From Acidobacteriota bacterium (GTDB lineage: Bacteria; Acidobacteriota; Vicinamibacteria; Vicinamibacterales; UBA2999): a stretch of 32,139 nt of DNA. Positions 1-8,912 of the stretch are shown piece after piece; the stretch's first letter is position 1; each line of letters opens with the position of its first letter. The DNA is taken from assembly GCA_021731165.1 (NCBI GenBank), contig JAKFXY010000013.1, positions 1-32,139 on the forward strand, given 5' to 3'. The notes under the pieces are model-generated. The model worked only from the letters and a program-made list of their open reading frames with translations, did no database searches and was not told where the DNA came from. The translations under genes and the position numbers were made by a program.

Positions 1-613
<613 letters not shown>

Positions 614-905
614 AATTTGCTGCTTCTCCTCGACTTGCCGACTCACGCCGGTTCGCTCAGAGTTACAACTGTTTAACGCGAGAACTGATGACTTAGCTCT
701 TGCGTTGTTCCGTACTTGTGCTTGGATGGTTCACCAACATCCGCGCCTTTCAGCGCATCCGCTGATGCCACCCGCTGACACTCGACGGGCTTTAGTGCTT
801 GCACGCACTATCTAGTTTTCAAAGAACCGAAACACCCGGTGCCGCCCCACTGGCTTCACCGCGCGCCCCCATCAAACAGGCCGTTTTAATCAGCGCTAGG
901 GGAAC
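614..905 (-). other. 16S rRNA leader (pre-rRNA 5' external spacer)
   Basis: This stretch of about 290 bases lies between the predicted start of transcription (about 905, from the nearer promoter) and the mature 16S end. No protein gene is credible in it. It carries a boxA-like element and a small hairpin with 5-bp arms GCATC/GATGC at 755-768. The 5' half of the 16S processing stem should lie here, but its partner is downstream of the 16S gene and outside the window, so the stem cannot be confirmed. Confidence 0.6.
814..826 (-). promoter_or_regulatory. boxA-like antitermination element in rRNA leader
   Basis: The minus strand reads TTCTTTGAAAACT, followed by AGATAG. This resembles the conserved boxA-like TTCTTTGAAAACTAGATA block found in pre-rRNA leaders and spacers (well known from Bacillus), where Nus factors bind to prevent premature termination. 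It sits about 200 bases upstream of mature 16S and about 80 bases downstream of the predicted transcription start, a usual place for boxA. Confidence 0.55.
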
Positions 906-924
906 CTTGCAAGGTTACTAGCGC
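893..924. repeat. Nested palindrome over the rRNA promoter -10 region
   Basis: A perfect 14-bp palindrome AACCTTGCAAGGTT (903-916) is flanked by 7-bp inverted arms, GCGCTAG at 893-899 and CTAGCGC at 918-924. The structure covers the end of the promoter spacer, the -10 hexamer and the predicted transcription start. Because the start lies inside it, RNA from this promoter could not form the whole hairpin, so a DNA-level operator is one explanation. No known regulator site is recognised. Confidence 0.6.
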
Positions 925-940
925 CCTTCTGCCTTGTCAA
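912..940 (-). promoter_or_regulatory. rRNA operon promoter, proximal (P2)
   Basis: On the minus strand TTGACA (940..935) is followed by a 17-bp spacer and TAACCT (917..912). The -35 box is a perfect sigma-70 consensus and the -10 box has the key TA...T positions. Transcription would start near 905 and run into the 16S leader. The -10 box lies inside a nested palindrome at 893-924. Confidence 0.65.
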
Positions 941-1077
941 TCCCTAATTCGCCAATCGACGATGGGTTCGTCGCCAGGAAGGAGGTGTCGAGGGCCACAG
1001 AACCCTCTTCTAACCACCCATACTCAGCCGCTGGAAGCCATGCTCCCACGGCAGGGGCGCATCAGGACCGTTCAGTG

Positions 1078-1106
1078 ATCCTATGGATCGCGATGGAACC
1101 TGTCAA
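1078..1106 (-). promoter_or_regulatory. rRNA operon promoter, distal (P1)
   Basis: On the minus strand TTGACA (1106..1101), a 17-bp spacer and TAGGAT (1083..1078) form a second good sigma-70 promoter 166 bp upstream of the first. It lies in the 219 bp (941-1159) between the proximal promoter and the tyrS stop, where no gene or clear terminator is seen. Tandem promoters are common for rRNA operons. Confidence 0.55.
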
Positions 1107-1159
1107 TCCCCGTCCCCTTCTCGCCCGTTCAGCGCTGGTCGCAGTCCAGATACTCACTC

Positions 1160-2431
1160 TCACACAAGCTTCACTAGGCACTGCTGCCGCTGGCCTTTCC
1201 TCAATACAAACAACCGCCCTTCGATGGCATGACTCGCACGCAATCGTGTGTGCAAGTCAGAAAGGCGGCGATTATTGACGTAGATACCACCGGATTGCAC
1301 AAGACGCCGCGCCTCACCCTTCGAGGTCGCCAGCTGCACCCGCGTGAGCAAGTCCACGACCGCTACACCCTCACCAGAAAACTCACTCGCAACGATGTCC
1401 GTCGAGGGCACATCGTCGAACACCGCGAGCACTTCCTCGACGGCAAGCGTCGCAATCTCCTCCCCGAACAGCAGCGACGATGCGCGGGCGGCTCGATCCG
1501 CTTGCTCCCCACCGTGTACTAGCACGGTCACCTCCCGGGCGAGCACACGTTGCGCCTCACGCTTCTCCGGGGACTCCTTGACCGCCTCTTCCAGAGCATC
1601 AATCGTCGGGCGGTCGAGGAACGTGAAGTACCTAAGGAAATGTCCTACCTCGCGATCATCGGTGTTGAACCAGAACTGATAGAACCTGAACGGTGACGTA
1701 CGTGTCGCGTCGAGCCAGACCGCGCCGAGTTCGGTCTTCCCGAATTTCGCGCCAGACGCGGTAGTAATCAGGGGCAGGACGAGACCATGGGCCCTCCCCC
1801 CACGGAAACGTCTGATCAGGTCCATCCCCGCAGTGATGTTTCCCCACTGATCGCTGCCTCCCATCTGGAGCGTGCAGTTGAAGCGGTCGTGCAGCACCAG
1901 GTAGTCATATGCCTGCAGAAGCAGATAGCTGAACTCGGTGTAGGAGATGCCGTCCGAGCTCTCGATTCGCCGCTTCACCGATTCCTTGGCGAGCATCCCG
2001 TTGACAGTGAAGTACTTCCCTACGTCGCGCATGAACTCAACAGCGCTCAGCTTTGTGAGCCAATCGGCGTTATTCAACAATCGCGCAGGGTTGGCTGAGG
2101 TATCGAAATCAAGAAAGCGTTCGAGCTGCAAGCGCAATCCCTGCACGTTTGCCTCGACCTGCTCGACGGTCATCAGCGTCCGCTCTGCACTCTTGCCACT
2201 GGGGTCGCCTATCAGCCCTGTTCCGCCGCCAACAATCGCAATAGGCGCATGGCCAAACCGTTGGAGCCGAGCCAGCGCCATGAGCGGGAGCAGCGAACCT
2301 ACGTGCAGACTCGATGCTGTGGGATCAAAACCGACATAAGCGGTCAGTGAGCTGCGCGCCAGCACTTCGCGCAGGCCTTCGGTGGCGTCGTACACCATCC
2401 CGCGCCACTCGAATTCGCCATAGAGGTCCAT
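1160..2431 (-). CDS. tyrS: Tyrosyl-tRNA synthetase
   Basis: This class I aminoacyl-tRNA synthetase charges tRNA-Tyr in the cytoplasm. The 423-residue protein has normal bacterial TyrRS length. The HIGH signature appears as HVGS (about 43-46), the ATP/tyrosine pocket as GGGTGLIGDPSGK (about 68-80), the tyrosine-binding QMGGSDQWGNI block near 189-199, and the KMSKS loop as KFGKT (about 229-233). The C-terminal ~70 residues form an S4-type RNA-binding domain. The ATG at 2431 gives the expected N-terminus; no Shine-Dalgarno is seen, and a -10-like TATAGT ends only 8 bases upstream, so the message may be nearly leaderless. The gene lies just upstream of, and co-directional with, the rRNA operon. 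Confidence 0.96.
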   Translation of the reverse strand: MDLYGEFEWRGMVYDATEGLREVLARSSLTAYVGFDPTASSLHVGSLLPLMALARLQRFGHAPIAIVGGGTGLIGDPSGKSAERTLMTVEQVEANVQGLRLQLERFLDFDTSANPARLLNNADWLTKLSAVEFMRDVGKYFTVNGMLAKESVKRRIESSDGISYTEFSYLLLQAYDYLVLHDRFNCTLQMGGSDQWGNITAGMDLIRRFRGGRAHGLVLPLITTASGAKFGKTELGAVWLDATRTSPFRFYQFWFNTDDREVGHFLRYFTFLDRPTIDALEEAVKESPEKREAQRVLAREVTVLVHGGEQADRAARASSLLFGEEIATLAVEEVLAVFDDVPSTDIVASEFSGEGVAVVDLLTRVQLATSKGEARRLVQSGGIYVNNRRLSDLHTRLRASHAIEGRLFVLRKGQRQQCLVKLV

Positions 2432-2439
2432 CCGCCGCT

Positions 2440-2445
2440 ACTATA
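2440..2445 (-). promoter_or_regulatory. Candidate -10 box of tyrS
   Basis: The minus strand reads TATAGT at 2445..2440, only 8 bases before the tyrS ATG. No convincing -35 is found 16-18 bp upstream. If real, the transcript would be leaderless or nearly so. The 132-bp region 2432-2563 separates tyrS from the divergent phosphoesterase gene and holds no other clear signal. Confidence 0.35.
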
Positions 2446-2563
2446 CAACCCTCAGGTGGCCTGCCTTTCCCACGCGTCGCGGGCCGCTCCGTTCTCGCGG
2501 CCCGTTGATCGCGCTTGGAGGCCATGTGTGACTGGTACTCAATCAGTCCGGACGGTCCACTAG

Positions 2564-3388
2564 ATGGCCCTCTCGCGCCGCGCGGCCATTAAGGGTGCGC
2601 TCGTCACCACCATCGGCGCAATCACCGGCGCCGGTTTGTACGGTGTCGGCTACGAGCGCCACCACGTTGGTCTCACTGAATCGACGTTGCCTGTCTCAGG
2701 CCTGGCGGAAGCGCTGGAGGGCCTGCGCATCGCCCTCATCACCGACATCCACCACAGTCAGACGGTGTCTGCCGACGATGTGCACCGCGCGGTGCAGTTG
2801 GTCATGACGCAACACCCGGATCTCATCGTGCTTGGAGGGGACTACGTCACATGGGGCGACAGGAGCTACGTGGAGCCCGCTGCAGAGCTCCTTGCGCCGC
2901 TGACCGCGCCGCACGGCGTATTCGCGATTCTCGGGAACCATGATGACGACCGCGACATGCCGGCGGCCCTGACCAAACATCACATTGCCGTATTGCGCGA
3001 CGCACGCACCAGACTAATGATTCGGAGCGAAGGCTTGGAGCTGGCCGGTATTCGGTTCTGGACTCGAAGGATGGAAGATATCGCGCGCGTGCTGCGATCC
3101 GCCAAGGGCACCGCGATCCTATTGGCGCACGATCCGCGACGTCTTACCGAAGCGGCAGCCTTGAATGTACCGGCCGTCTTGTCCGGCCACACTCACGGTG
3201 GACAGGTCGTCATCCCCGGAGTGGGCGCCATGGCGCGCCGTAACTTCCCGGTCCTAGCCGGACTCGCCTCGCGCGGCGACACTTCGCTGTTCGTGAGCCG
3301 AGGAGTAGGGACCGTATATGTACCCGTACGGATCAACTGCCCGCCAGAGGTGGCGATTCTCACCTTGCGGCGGAAGTCCGAGCCCTAA
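2564..3388 (+). CDS. Exported calcineurin-like metallophosphoesterase (YaeI-type)
   Basis: The 274-residue protein carries all metallophosphoesterase motifs: D61-I-H63 (first metal site), GGD at 91-93, GNHD at 124-127, an AHDP block near 184, and GHTHGGQ near 208-214. The arrangement matches the YaeI/YkuE group, which includes membrane-associated phosphodiesterases acting on lipid substrates such as UDP-diacylglucosamine-type molecules; the substrate here is unknown. The N-terminus has a twin-arginine-like SRRAAIKG followed by a hydrophobic stretch (about 11-30), suggesting Tat export or an N-terminal anchor. The 3' end overlaps the convergent purN by 29 bp. Family assignment is secure; function is not. 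Confidence 0.88.
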   Translation: MALSRRAAIKGALVTTIGAITGAGLYGVGYERHHVGLTESTLPVSGLAEALEGLRIALITDIHHSQTVSADDVHRAVQLVMTQHPDLIVLGGDYVTWGDRSYVEPAAELLAPLTAPHGVFAILGNHDDDRDMPAALTKHHIAVLRDARTRLMIRSEGLELAGIRFWTRRMEDIARVLRSAKGTAILLAHDPRRLTEAAALNVPAVLSGHTHGGQVVIPGVGAMARRNFPVLAGLASRGDTSLFVSRGVGTVYVPVRINCPPEVAILTLRRKSEP

Positions 3389-3983
3389 GGAAGCGTCGCC
3401 CTTCAATCCGCCATTCACCGTCGAGCAACAACCCGACCGCCGTTGGATACGCGAGGTGTTCCTCCTGCAGGATGCGGTCGGCCAGTGTTTCAGGCCGATC
3501 ATCGTCCAGAACCCGCACCACACGTTGCAGGATGATGGGGCCATCGTCGAGCTCGGCCGTCACGAGATGGACCGTCACTCCACTCACCTTCACGCCATGA
3601 TCGAGCGCCTTCCTCTGGGCATCAACACCAGCAAACGAGGGCAATAGGGACGGATGGACGTTTACAATGGCGTTCGGATATGCATCGAGCAGCGGTGACC
3701 CGACCACTCGCATGAAGCCGGCAAGGCACACGAGCCCTACGTTTCGCCGCCGCAACTCGTCTACGAGTGCGCGATCGTAATCGTCCCGCGACAACCACCC
3801 ATGATGACTGATGCAAATGGCCTCGATGCCGGCCTGTCTGGCCCGCTCCAGGCCGCTCGCGTCCTCTCGATTGGAGATCACGACGGCGATCGTCGCGTCG
3901 AGCCGCCCGTGCTTGATTGCGTCGATGAGCGCCTGAAGGTTGCTGCCGCGGCCGGAAATCAGAACGCCGAGTATCCGGTTCAC
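3360..3983 (-). CDS. purN: Phosphoribosylglycinamide formyltransferase (GAR transformylase)
   Basis: PurN transfers the formyl group of 10-formyl-tetrahydrofolate to GAR, giving FGAR, the third step of purine synthesis. The 207-residue protein has the SGRGSNLQAL phosphate-binding loop (about 10-19) and the catalytic triad at N108, H110 (in NVHPSLLPSF) and D146 (in ELDDGPI), matching N106, H108 and D144 of the E. coli enzyme. The start is a GTG at 3983, overlapping the purM stop as GTGA, so translation is probably coupled. This is the last gene of the pur run and its 3' end overlaps the convergent phosphoesterase gene, leaving no room for an intergenic terminator. Confidence 0.96.
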   Translation of the reverse strand: MNRILGVLISGRGSNLQALIDAIKHGRLDATIAVVISNREDASGLERARQAGIEAICISHHGWLSRDDYDRALVDELRRRNVGLVCLAGFMRVVGSPLLDAYPNAIVNVHPSLLPSFAGVDAQRKALDHGVKVSGVTVHLVTAELDDGPIILQRVVRVLDDDRPETLADRILQEEHLAYPTAVGLLLDGEWRIEGRRFLRARTSAAR

Positions 3984-5017
3984 GGCAGGTTGACGTAGGA
4001 CACCGACGGTGGCTCGCCCCTCACGACCTCGCCGATGATTCGTGCATCCCGCCCGCCACGCGCCGCCAGCTCTTCGGTAAGCTGTTCAGCCCGGTCGCGG
4101 GATACGGCAATGATCAATCCAATGCCCATGTTAAACGTGCGCATCATGTCTTCCATCGGCACCCTGCCGTTGGCCTGGAGCCAACGGAAAAGCGGCGGGA
4201 ATTCCCATGAAGCGGCGTCCACGACCGCGGCCGTGCCGTGTGGAAGCATTCGGGGCAGATTCTCCGTAATTCCACCACCCGTGATGTGCGCCATTCCCTT
4301 CAGCCGCCCACCGTCAAGAAGCGGCCGCACGAGTGGAAGGTACGATCGATGCGGCTCGAGCAGGAAGTCGCCTACGGTTTGCCCAAGTTCGAGTACCTGG
4401 CTTCCGATGTCCAGCTTGAGGTGCTCGAAGATTATCTGCCGCGCCAACGAGTAGCCGTTGGTGTGCAAGCCCGAAGATGGGACCCCGACGAGCACGTCGC
4501 CTACGGCGATCGTCCGCCCGGTGATCAGTTTGTCCCGCTCCACCGCGCCGACGATGAAGCCGGCGACATCGTACTCGCCATCGGCGTAGAAGCCTGGCAT
4601 CTCCGCGGTTTCGCCCCCGAGCAGCGCGCAGTTGTTCTCGCGGCATGCGGCGGCCATCCCGCCGACTATCGACTCCGCGACCTCCGGCGACAGTCGGCCC
4701 ACGGAGAGATAGTCAAAAAAGAAAAGCGGCGCCGCTCCTTGCACGAGGATGTCGTTGACACAGTGATTCACCAGGTCAACACCAATGGTGTCGTGACGTT
4801 TCGCAAGAAAGGCCACCTTGAGCTTCGTGCCGACACCGTCGGCACTGGACACGAGCACGGTCTCCCTGAATCGGCCCGGCTCGAGGCGGAACAGGCCGCC
4901 AAAAGACCCTATGTCCGACAGGACACCTTCGGTGAAGGTCGAACGGGCTAGCGTGCGAATTCGCCGGATCGCTTCATTACCGGCATCGATGTTCACACCA
5001 GCGGTCTTGTAGTCCAT
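3980..5017 (-). CDS. purM: Phosphoribosylformylglycinamidine cyclo-ligase (AIR synthetase)
   Basis: PurM closes FGAM to AIR with ATP, the fifth step of purine synthesis. The 345-residue protein has normal length and the family landmarks: the SADGVGTKLKVA block (about 58-69), VNHCVNDILVQGA in the dimer core, LLGGETAEMPGFY, and the VPSSGLHTNGYSLAR segment. The ATG at 5017 is preceded by a 162-bp gap after purF that contains a 28-codon open frame whose TGA overlaps this ATG as TGATG. The gene is followed directly by purN (GTGA overlap). Confidence 0.97.
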   Translation of the reverse strand: MDYKTAGVNIDAGNEAIRRIRTLARSTFTEGVLSDIGSFGGLFRLEPGRFRETVLVSSADGVGTKLKVAFLAKRHDTIGVDLVNHCVNDILVQGAAPLFFFDYLSVGRLSPEVAESIVGGMAAACRENNCALLGGETAEMPGFYADGEYDVAGFIVGAVERDKLITGRTIAVGDVLVGVPSSGLHTNGYSLARQIIFEHLKLDIGSQVLELGQTVGDFLLEPHRSYLPLVRPLLDGGRLKGMAHITGGGITENLPRMLPHGTAAVVDAASWEFPPLFRWLQANGRVPMEDMMRTFNMGIGLIIAVSRDRAEQLTEELAARGGRDARIIGEVVRGEPPSVSYVNLP

Positions 5018-5103
5018 CAGCGATCCAAGGTCTGCGCGATCGTCGTCATCAGTTTTCGCGCCGGCGAATCCTCAACGGCCATCTGGCACGCTCCGCACGG
5101 CAC
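5017..5103 (-). CDS. Possible small ORF coupled to purM (unknown)
   Basis: In the 162-bp purF-purM gap a GTG-initiated frame of 28 codons ends in a TGA that shares its A with the purM ATG (TGATG), the same type of coupling used at purB/purS in this operon. The peptide starts V-P-C-G-A-C-Q and ends T-L-D-R. The same frame is open upstream of a TGA ten bases before the GTG, so it could also be the tail of a decayed gene. PCGAC recalls the zinc motif of cytidine deaminase (PCGxCRQ), but nothing around it supports that family. It could equally be chance. Confidence 0.25.
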   Translation of the reverse strand: MPCGACQMAVEDSPARKLMTTIAQTLDR

Positions 5104-5179
5104 CGGTCACACTTCCTCTCCGGCGAGACACGCTGACAGCCCGATGAGCACCGCGAGCGTGGAGGAATGGTCACGGGGC

Positions 5180-6652
5180 TCAACTGGTGACCGGATCTGT
5201 GTCGAACCGGACAGGCATTGGCCGCTTCTCTCCGGCCTCAGGAGTGTCGCCATTCAACTTCAAAGCGAGCTGCAGGTATGCCGCCTCGTCGCGGGGAAAA
5301 GCGACGGGATACAGTCCGGTGTAGCACGAGGTGCAGTACTTCGTTCGACCGTGTCGAACGCTTCCCATTAAGCCATCGAGGCTCAGATACGACACGCTGT
5401 CGGCGTCCAGGTACTTCCGGATCTCCTCGAGTGTGTGCGTGGCCCCAATCAGCTCGGATCGCCGTGGCGTGTCGATCCCGTAGAAACAGGGGGACACGGT
5501 GGGTGGGCAGCTCACACGCATGTGCACTTCGCGCGCACCGGCGCTGCGGACCATTCGAACGATCTTCCGGCTCGTCGTGCCACGCACGATCGAATCGTCC
5601 ACCAGAACCACGCGCTTGCCCTCCAGGATGCTGCGGACAGGGTTCAGCTTCACGCGGACCCCGAAATGCCGAATCGATTGCTGCGGCTCGATGAACGTGC
5701 GGCCTACGTAGTGGTTGCGAATGAGGCCCATGCGCATCGGGATGTCGGACGCCTCGGCGAAGCCGACCGCCGCGCAGACCCCGGAGTCGGGAATGGGCAC
5801 GATGACATCTGCGCCCACGGGGGCTTCGCGTGCGAGCCGGCGGCCCAGCTCGGTCCGCACCTCATTGACACTCTCGCCGAACACGTAGCTATCGGGACGC
5901 GCGAAGTACACGTGCTCGAAGATGCACTGCGAGTGTGATGCCGGAGCGAAAGGCTTGATGGATTTCAACCCGCTTGCACTGGCGACAACCACCTCACCCG
6001 GCTCGACGTCACGCACATAGGTCGCCCCGATGAGGTCCAGAGCGCACGTCTCGGAGCAGATAACCCACGCGTCGCCCAGCCTGCCGATAGCCAACGGTCT
6101 AAACCCATGGGGGTCGCGGATGCCGATGACACGGTCCTTCGTCATCATGATGAACGAGAAGGCGCCGCGAACCTGGCTGATGGCCTCGATGATCGCGCCT
6201 TCGGCGCTAGTCTCCCGTGACCGCGCAAAGAGATGCACAACGATCTCCGTGTCGCTGCTGGTCTGGAAAATCGCGCCGTCTCGAATCAGCGCGTCTCGCA
6301 CCTCGCCGGCGTTCACCAGGTTGCCGTTGTGGCCAATAGCAAACTGTCCGTGGATGCTGTCGATGACGATGGGCTGGGCGTTGGAGAGCCTGCTTTCCCC
6401 GGCGGTCGAGTAGCGCACGTGTCCGATGGCGAGAGTCCCAGGAAGGCCGGCGAGCGTTTCGCCGTTGAAGGCTTCGTTGACGTAGCCCATGGCCTTGGAA
6501 TGACGAACGTGCGCGCCGTCAGAGGCGGCGATGCCCGCGCTCTCCTGTCCACGGTGCTGGAGGGCGTAGAGACCGAGGTACGTGAGATTGGCAGCCTCCG
6601 GGTGCCCGAAGATGCCGAAGACGCCGCACTCATCTCTGAACTTGTCGAGCAT
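5180..6652 (-). CDS. purF: Amidophosphoribosyltransferase (glutamine PRPP amidotransferase)
   Basis: PurF makes 5-phosphoribosylamine from PRPP and glutamine, the committed step of purine synthesis. The 490-residue protein is of the Bacillus type: an N-terminal nucleophile glutaminase whose Cys9 follows an 8-residue propeptide (MLDKFRDE|CGVFG), four cysteines placed for a 4Fe-4S cluster (C243, C389, C440, C443), and the PRPP loop VVLVDDSIVRGTT (about 348-360). The ATG at 6652 has an AGGA ribosome-binding site 5 bases upstream. It lies 22 bp after purL in the operon. Feedback inhibition by purine nucleotides is usual for the family. Confidence 0.97.
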   Translation of the reverse strand: MLDKFRDECGVFGIFGHPEAANLTYLGLYALQHRGQESAGIAASDGAHVRHSKAMGYVNEAFNGETLAGLPGTLAIGHVRYSTAGESRLSNAQPIVIDSIHGQFAIGHNGNLVNAGEVRDALIRDGAIFQTSSDTEIVVHLFARSRETSAEGAIIEAISQVRGAFSFIMMTKDRVIGIRDPHGFRPLAIGRLGDAWVICSETCALDLIGATYVRDVEPGEVVVASASGLKSIKPFAPASHSQCIFEHVYFARPDSYVFGESVNEVRTELGRRLAREAPVGADVIVPIPDSGVCAAVGFAEASDIPMRMGLIRNHYVGRTFIEPQQSIRHFGVRVKLNPVRSILEGKRVVLVDDSIVRGTTSRKIVRMVRSAGAREVHMRVSCPPTVSPCFYGIDTPRRSELIGATHTLEEIRKYLDADSVSYLSLDGLMGSVRHGRTKYCTSCYTGLYPVAFPRDEAAYLQLALKLNGDTPEAGEKRPMPVRFDTDPVTS

Positions 6653-6674
6653 CGGTTCCTATCAGTGTACGGTG

Positions 6675-8912
6675 TCAGGCCATCGCGCGCGAGGCCTCGA
6701 AGTGGCGCTCGATGGCCGTCGACCAGATTCGCTCAGCATCCACGAGAAGCGTATCGATTGCCGTCATCCCGTCGATCGCGATGCGGATGCCCGTACCGCC
6801 CACGAGGCCAACGCGGGTCACCGGAACGCCGTGCGTACCAGCCAGCGCGAACAGGTCGGACACCCGATCAGCGCTCACCGAAACCACGACCCGCGAGGCC
6901 GATTCGCTGAAAAGCGTGGCCACTTCCTTCATGTACGACGCGTCAACGGGGACCGAGTTGAGATCGATCGTCGCTCCTAGACCCGTCTCGAAACAGGATT
7001 CGGCGAGAGTCACGGCAAGACCGCCCTCGGCGCAGTCATGCGCAGAACGGATGAGACCGGCCGCGGCCCCTTCCACCAAGACTTGCTGCAGGGCAACCTC
7101 CTTTGCCAAGTCCAACGCAGGCGGTACGCCGCGAATCAGCCCGTGAATCACCTTCAGGTATTCGCTCCCGCCGAGTTCCGCACGGCTGTCTCCAAGCAGC
7201 ACGATGACGTCGCCTTCGGCCTGGAACGCTCGACGCACAACCCTGTCGGCGTTTTCGATCAGGCCGACAACACCCAGTACCGGCGTCGGCAAGATCGCCC
7301 GGCCGTCGGTCTCGTTGTACAGGCTCACGTTGCCGCCAGTGATGGGCAGGTCTAGCGCGCGGCACGCAGCGCCCATTCCTTCCACCGCCCGGGCAAACTG
7401 CCACATAATCTCTGGCCGCTCCGGGTTGCCAAAGTTCAGGCAGTTCGTCGCCCCGATTGGCTGCGCGCCGGCACAGGCCACGTTCCGCGCGGCCTCCGCC
7501 ACCGCAAGCTCAGCGCCCGCGTAAGGGTCGAGGTATACAAAGCGCGCGTTGCAGTCCGCCGAAAGCGCGAGCGCGCGATTGGTGCCCTTCACGCGTACGA
7601 CTCCGGCGCCCATTCCTGGCACGACGAGGGTATTGGTCCGCACCATGTGGTCGTATTGGCGATAGACCCAACGCTTACTGGCAATCCCGGGCGAGGCCAG
7701 AAGGCGCGCGAACACCTCCGCCACGGGAGGCGGTACACCGAGCGAAACGAGCGACAGCTGCCGAACCGCGGAGAGATACGCCGGCTCCGTCATCGGACGC
7801 CGGTACACGGGCGCTTGATCGGTCAGCGCACCATTTGGGATATCGGCTACGACGTCTCCCCGGTCTTTGACGCGCATCCGGCCATCGGTCGTGACGACGC
7901 CGATCCGCACGGCGTGGAGGTCCCACTTGTCGAAGATACGCTCGACCTCGCCCTCGCGCCCCTGCTTCACCACGAGCAGCATGCGCTCCTGAGACTCGGA
8001 CAGCATGATCTCGTAGGGCGTCATTCCCGTCTCGCGTTGGGGAACGAGCGACACATCGATCTCGACACCGGCGCCGCCCCGCGAGCCCATTTCACAGGTC
8101 GAGCACGAGAGGCCGGCGGCACCCATGTCCTGGATGCCAACGAGGGCGTCGGTTTTCATCACCTCGAGACACGCCTCGAGGAGAAGCTTCTCCATGAACG
8201 GGTCACCGACCTGAACAGCGGGGCGCTTCTCCGCGGACTTCTCATCGAACTCCGCCGATGCCATCGTCGCGCCGTGGATACCGTCGCGGCCAGTCTTGGC
8301 TCCGACGTAGTAGACCGCATTCCCAACGCCGGAGGCGGTGCCCTTGATAATCTCGTCGGCCCTGGAGATACCCAAACAGAACACGTTGACCAGCGGGTTG
8401 CCGGTGTAGCTCTCGTCGAAGCCAATCTCGCCGCCGACCGTCGGAATGCCGATGCTATTACCGTAGCCGGCGATCCCGGCCACGACGCCCTCGAACGTGC
8501 GCCGCACCAGCGGCAGATCGAGCGGGCCGAACCGCAGCGAGTTCAGAAGCGCGATAGGCCGCGCACCCATCGTGAAGATGTCGCGGATGATGCCGCCGAC
8601 CCCCGTCGCAGCGCCCTGGTAGGGCTCGATGAACGACGGATGGTTGTGGGACTCGATCTTGAACACCGCGGCGAGACCGTCGCCGATGTCCACCGCGCCG
8701 GCGTTCTCGCCCGGGCCCTGGAGCACACGCTTGCCTGTGGTCGGCAGCGTTCTCAGATGCACGCGCGAACTCTTGTAACTGCAGTGCTCCGACCACATCA
8801 CCGAGAAGATGCCGAGCTCGGTCATTGTCGGCTCACGGCCGAGCATCTCCAGGATGCGCTGATACTCGTCCGGGGCCAAGCCGTGACGCTCGAGAACCGC
8901 GCGCTCCATCAT
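6675..8912 (-). CDS. purL: FGAM synthase, small-type large subunit PurL
   Basis: PurL is the ATP-dependent synthetase subunit of the PurLQS complex, turning FGAR into FGAM with ammonia delivered by PurQ. It is 745 residues, the short Bacillus/Thermotoga form, which depends on separate PurS and PurQ, both encoded just upstream. Landmarks include [11 protein letters not shown] (about 39-49), the [10 protein letters not shown] block and the [20 protein letters not shown] nucleotide-binding stretch. The open frame extends another ~128 residues upstream, but that part is Arg-rich shadow of purQ. The start at 8912 overlaps the purQ stop as ATGA; a second ATG follows at 8909. Confidence 0.96.
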   Translation of the reverse strand: MMERAVLERHGLAPDEYQRILEMLGREPTMTELGIFSVMWSEHCSYKSSRVHLRTLPTTGKRVLQGPGENAGAVDIGDGLAAVFKIESHNHPSFIEPYQGAATGVGGIIRDIFTMGARPIALLNSLRFGPLDLPLVRRTFEGVVAGIAGYGNSIGIPTVGGEIGFDESYTGNPLVNVFCLGISRADEIIKGTASGVGNAVYYVGAKTGRDGIHGATMASAEFDEKSAEKRPAVQVGDPFMEKLLLEACLEVMKTDALVGIQDMGAAGLSCSTCEMGSRGGAGVEIDVSLVPQRETGMTPYEIMLSESQERMLLVVKQGREGEVERIFDKWDLHAVRIGVVTTDGRMRVKDRGDVVADIPNGALTDQAPVYRRPMTEPAYLSAVRQLSLVSLGVPPPVAEVFARLLASPGIASKRWVYRQYDHMVRTNTLVVPGMGAGVVRVKGTNRALALSADCNARFVYLDPYAGAELAVAEAARNVACAGAQPIGATNCLNFGNPERPEIMWQFARAVEGMGAACRALDLPITGGNVSLYNETDGRAILPTPVLGVVGLIENADRVVRRAFQAEGDVIVLLGDSRAELGGSEYLKVIHGLIRGVPPALDLAKEVALQQVLVEGAAAGLIRSAHDCAEGGLAVTLAESCFETGLGATIDLNSVPVDASYMKEVATLFSESASRVVVSVSADRVSDLFALAGTHGVPVTRVGLVGGTGIRIAIDGMTAIDTLLVDAERIWSTAIERHFEASRAMA

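Noticed and set aside
934-1278. A 114-codon plus-strand frame between the 16S leader and tyrS
   Set aside because: It covers two minus-strand promoters and the tyrS 3' end, has no recognisable domain, and its composition fits non-coding DNA.
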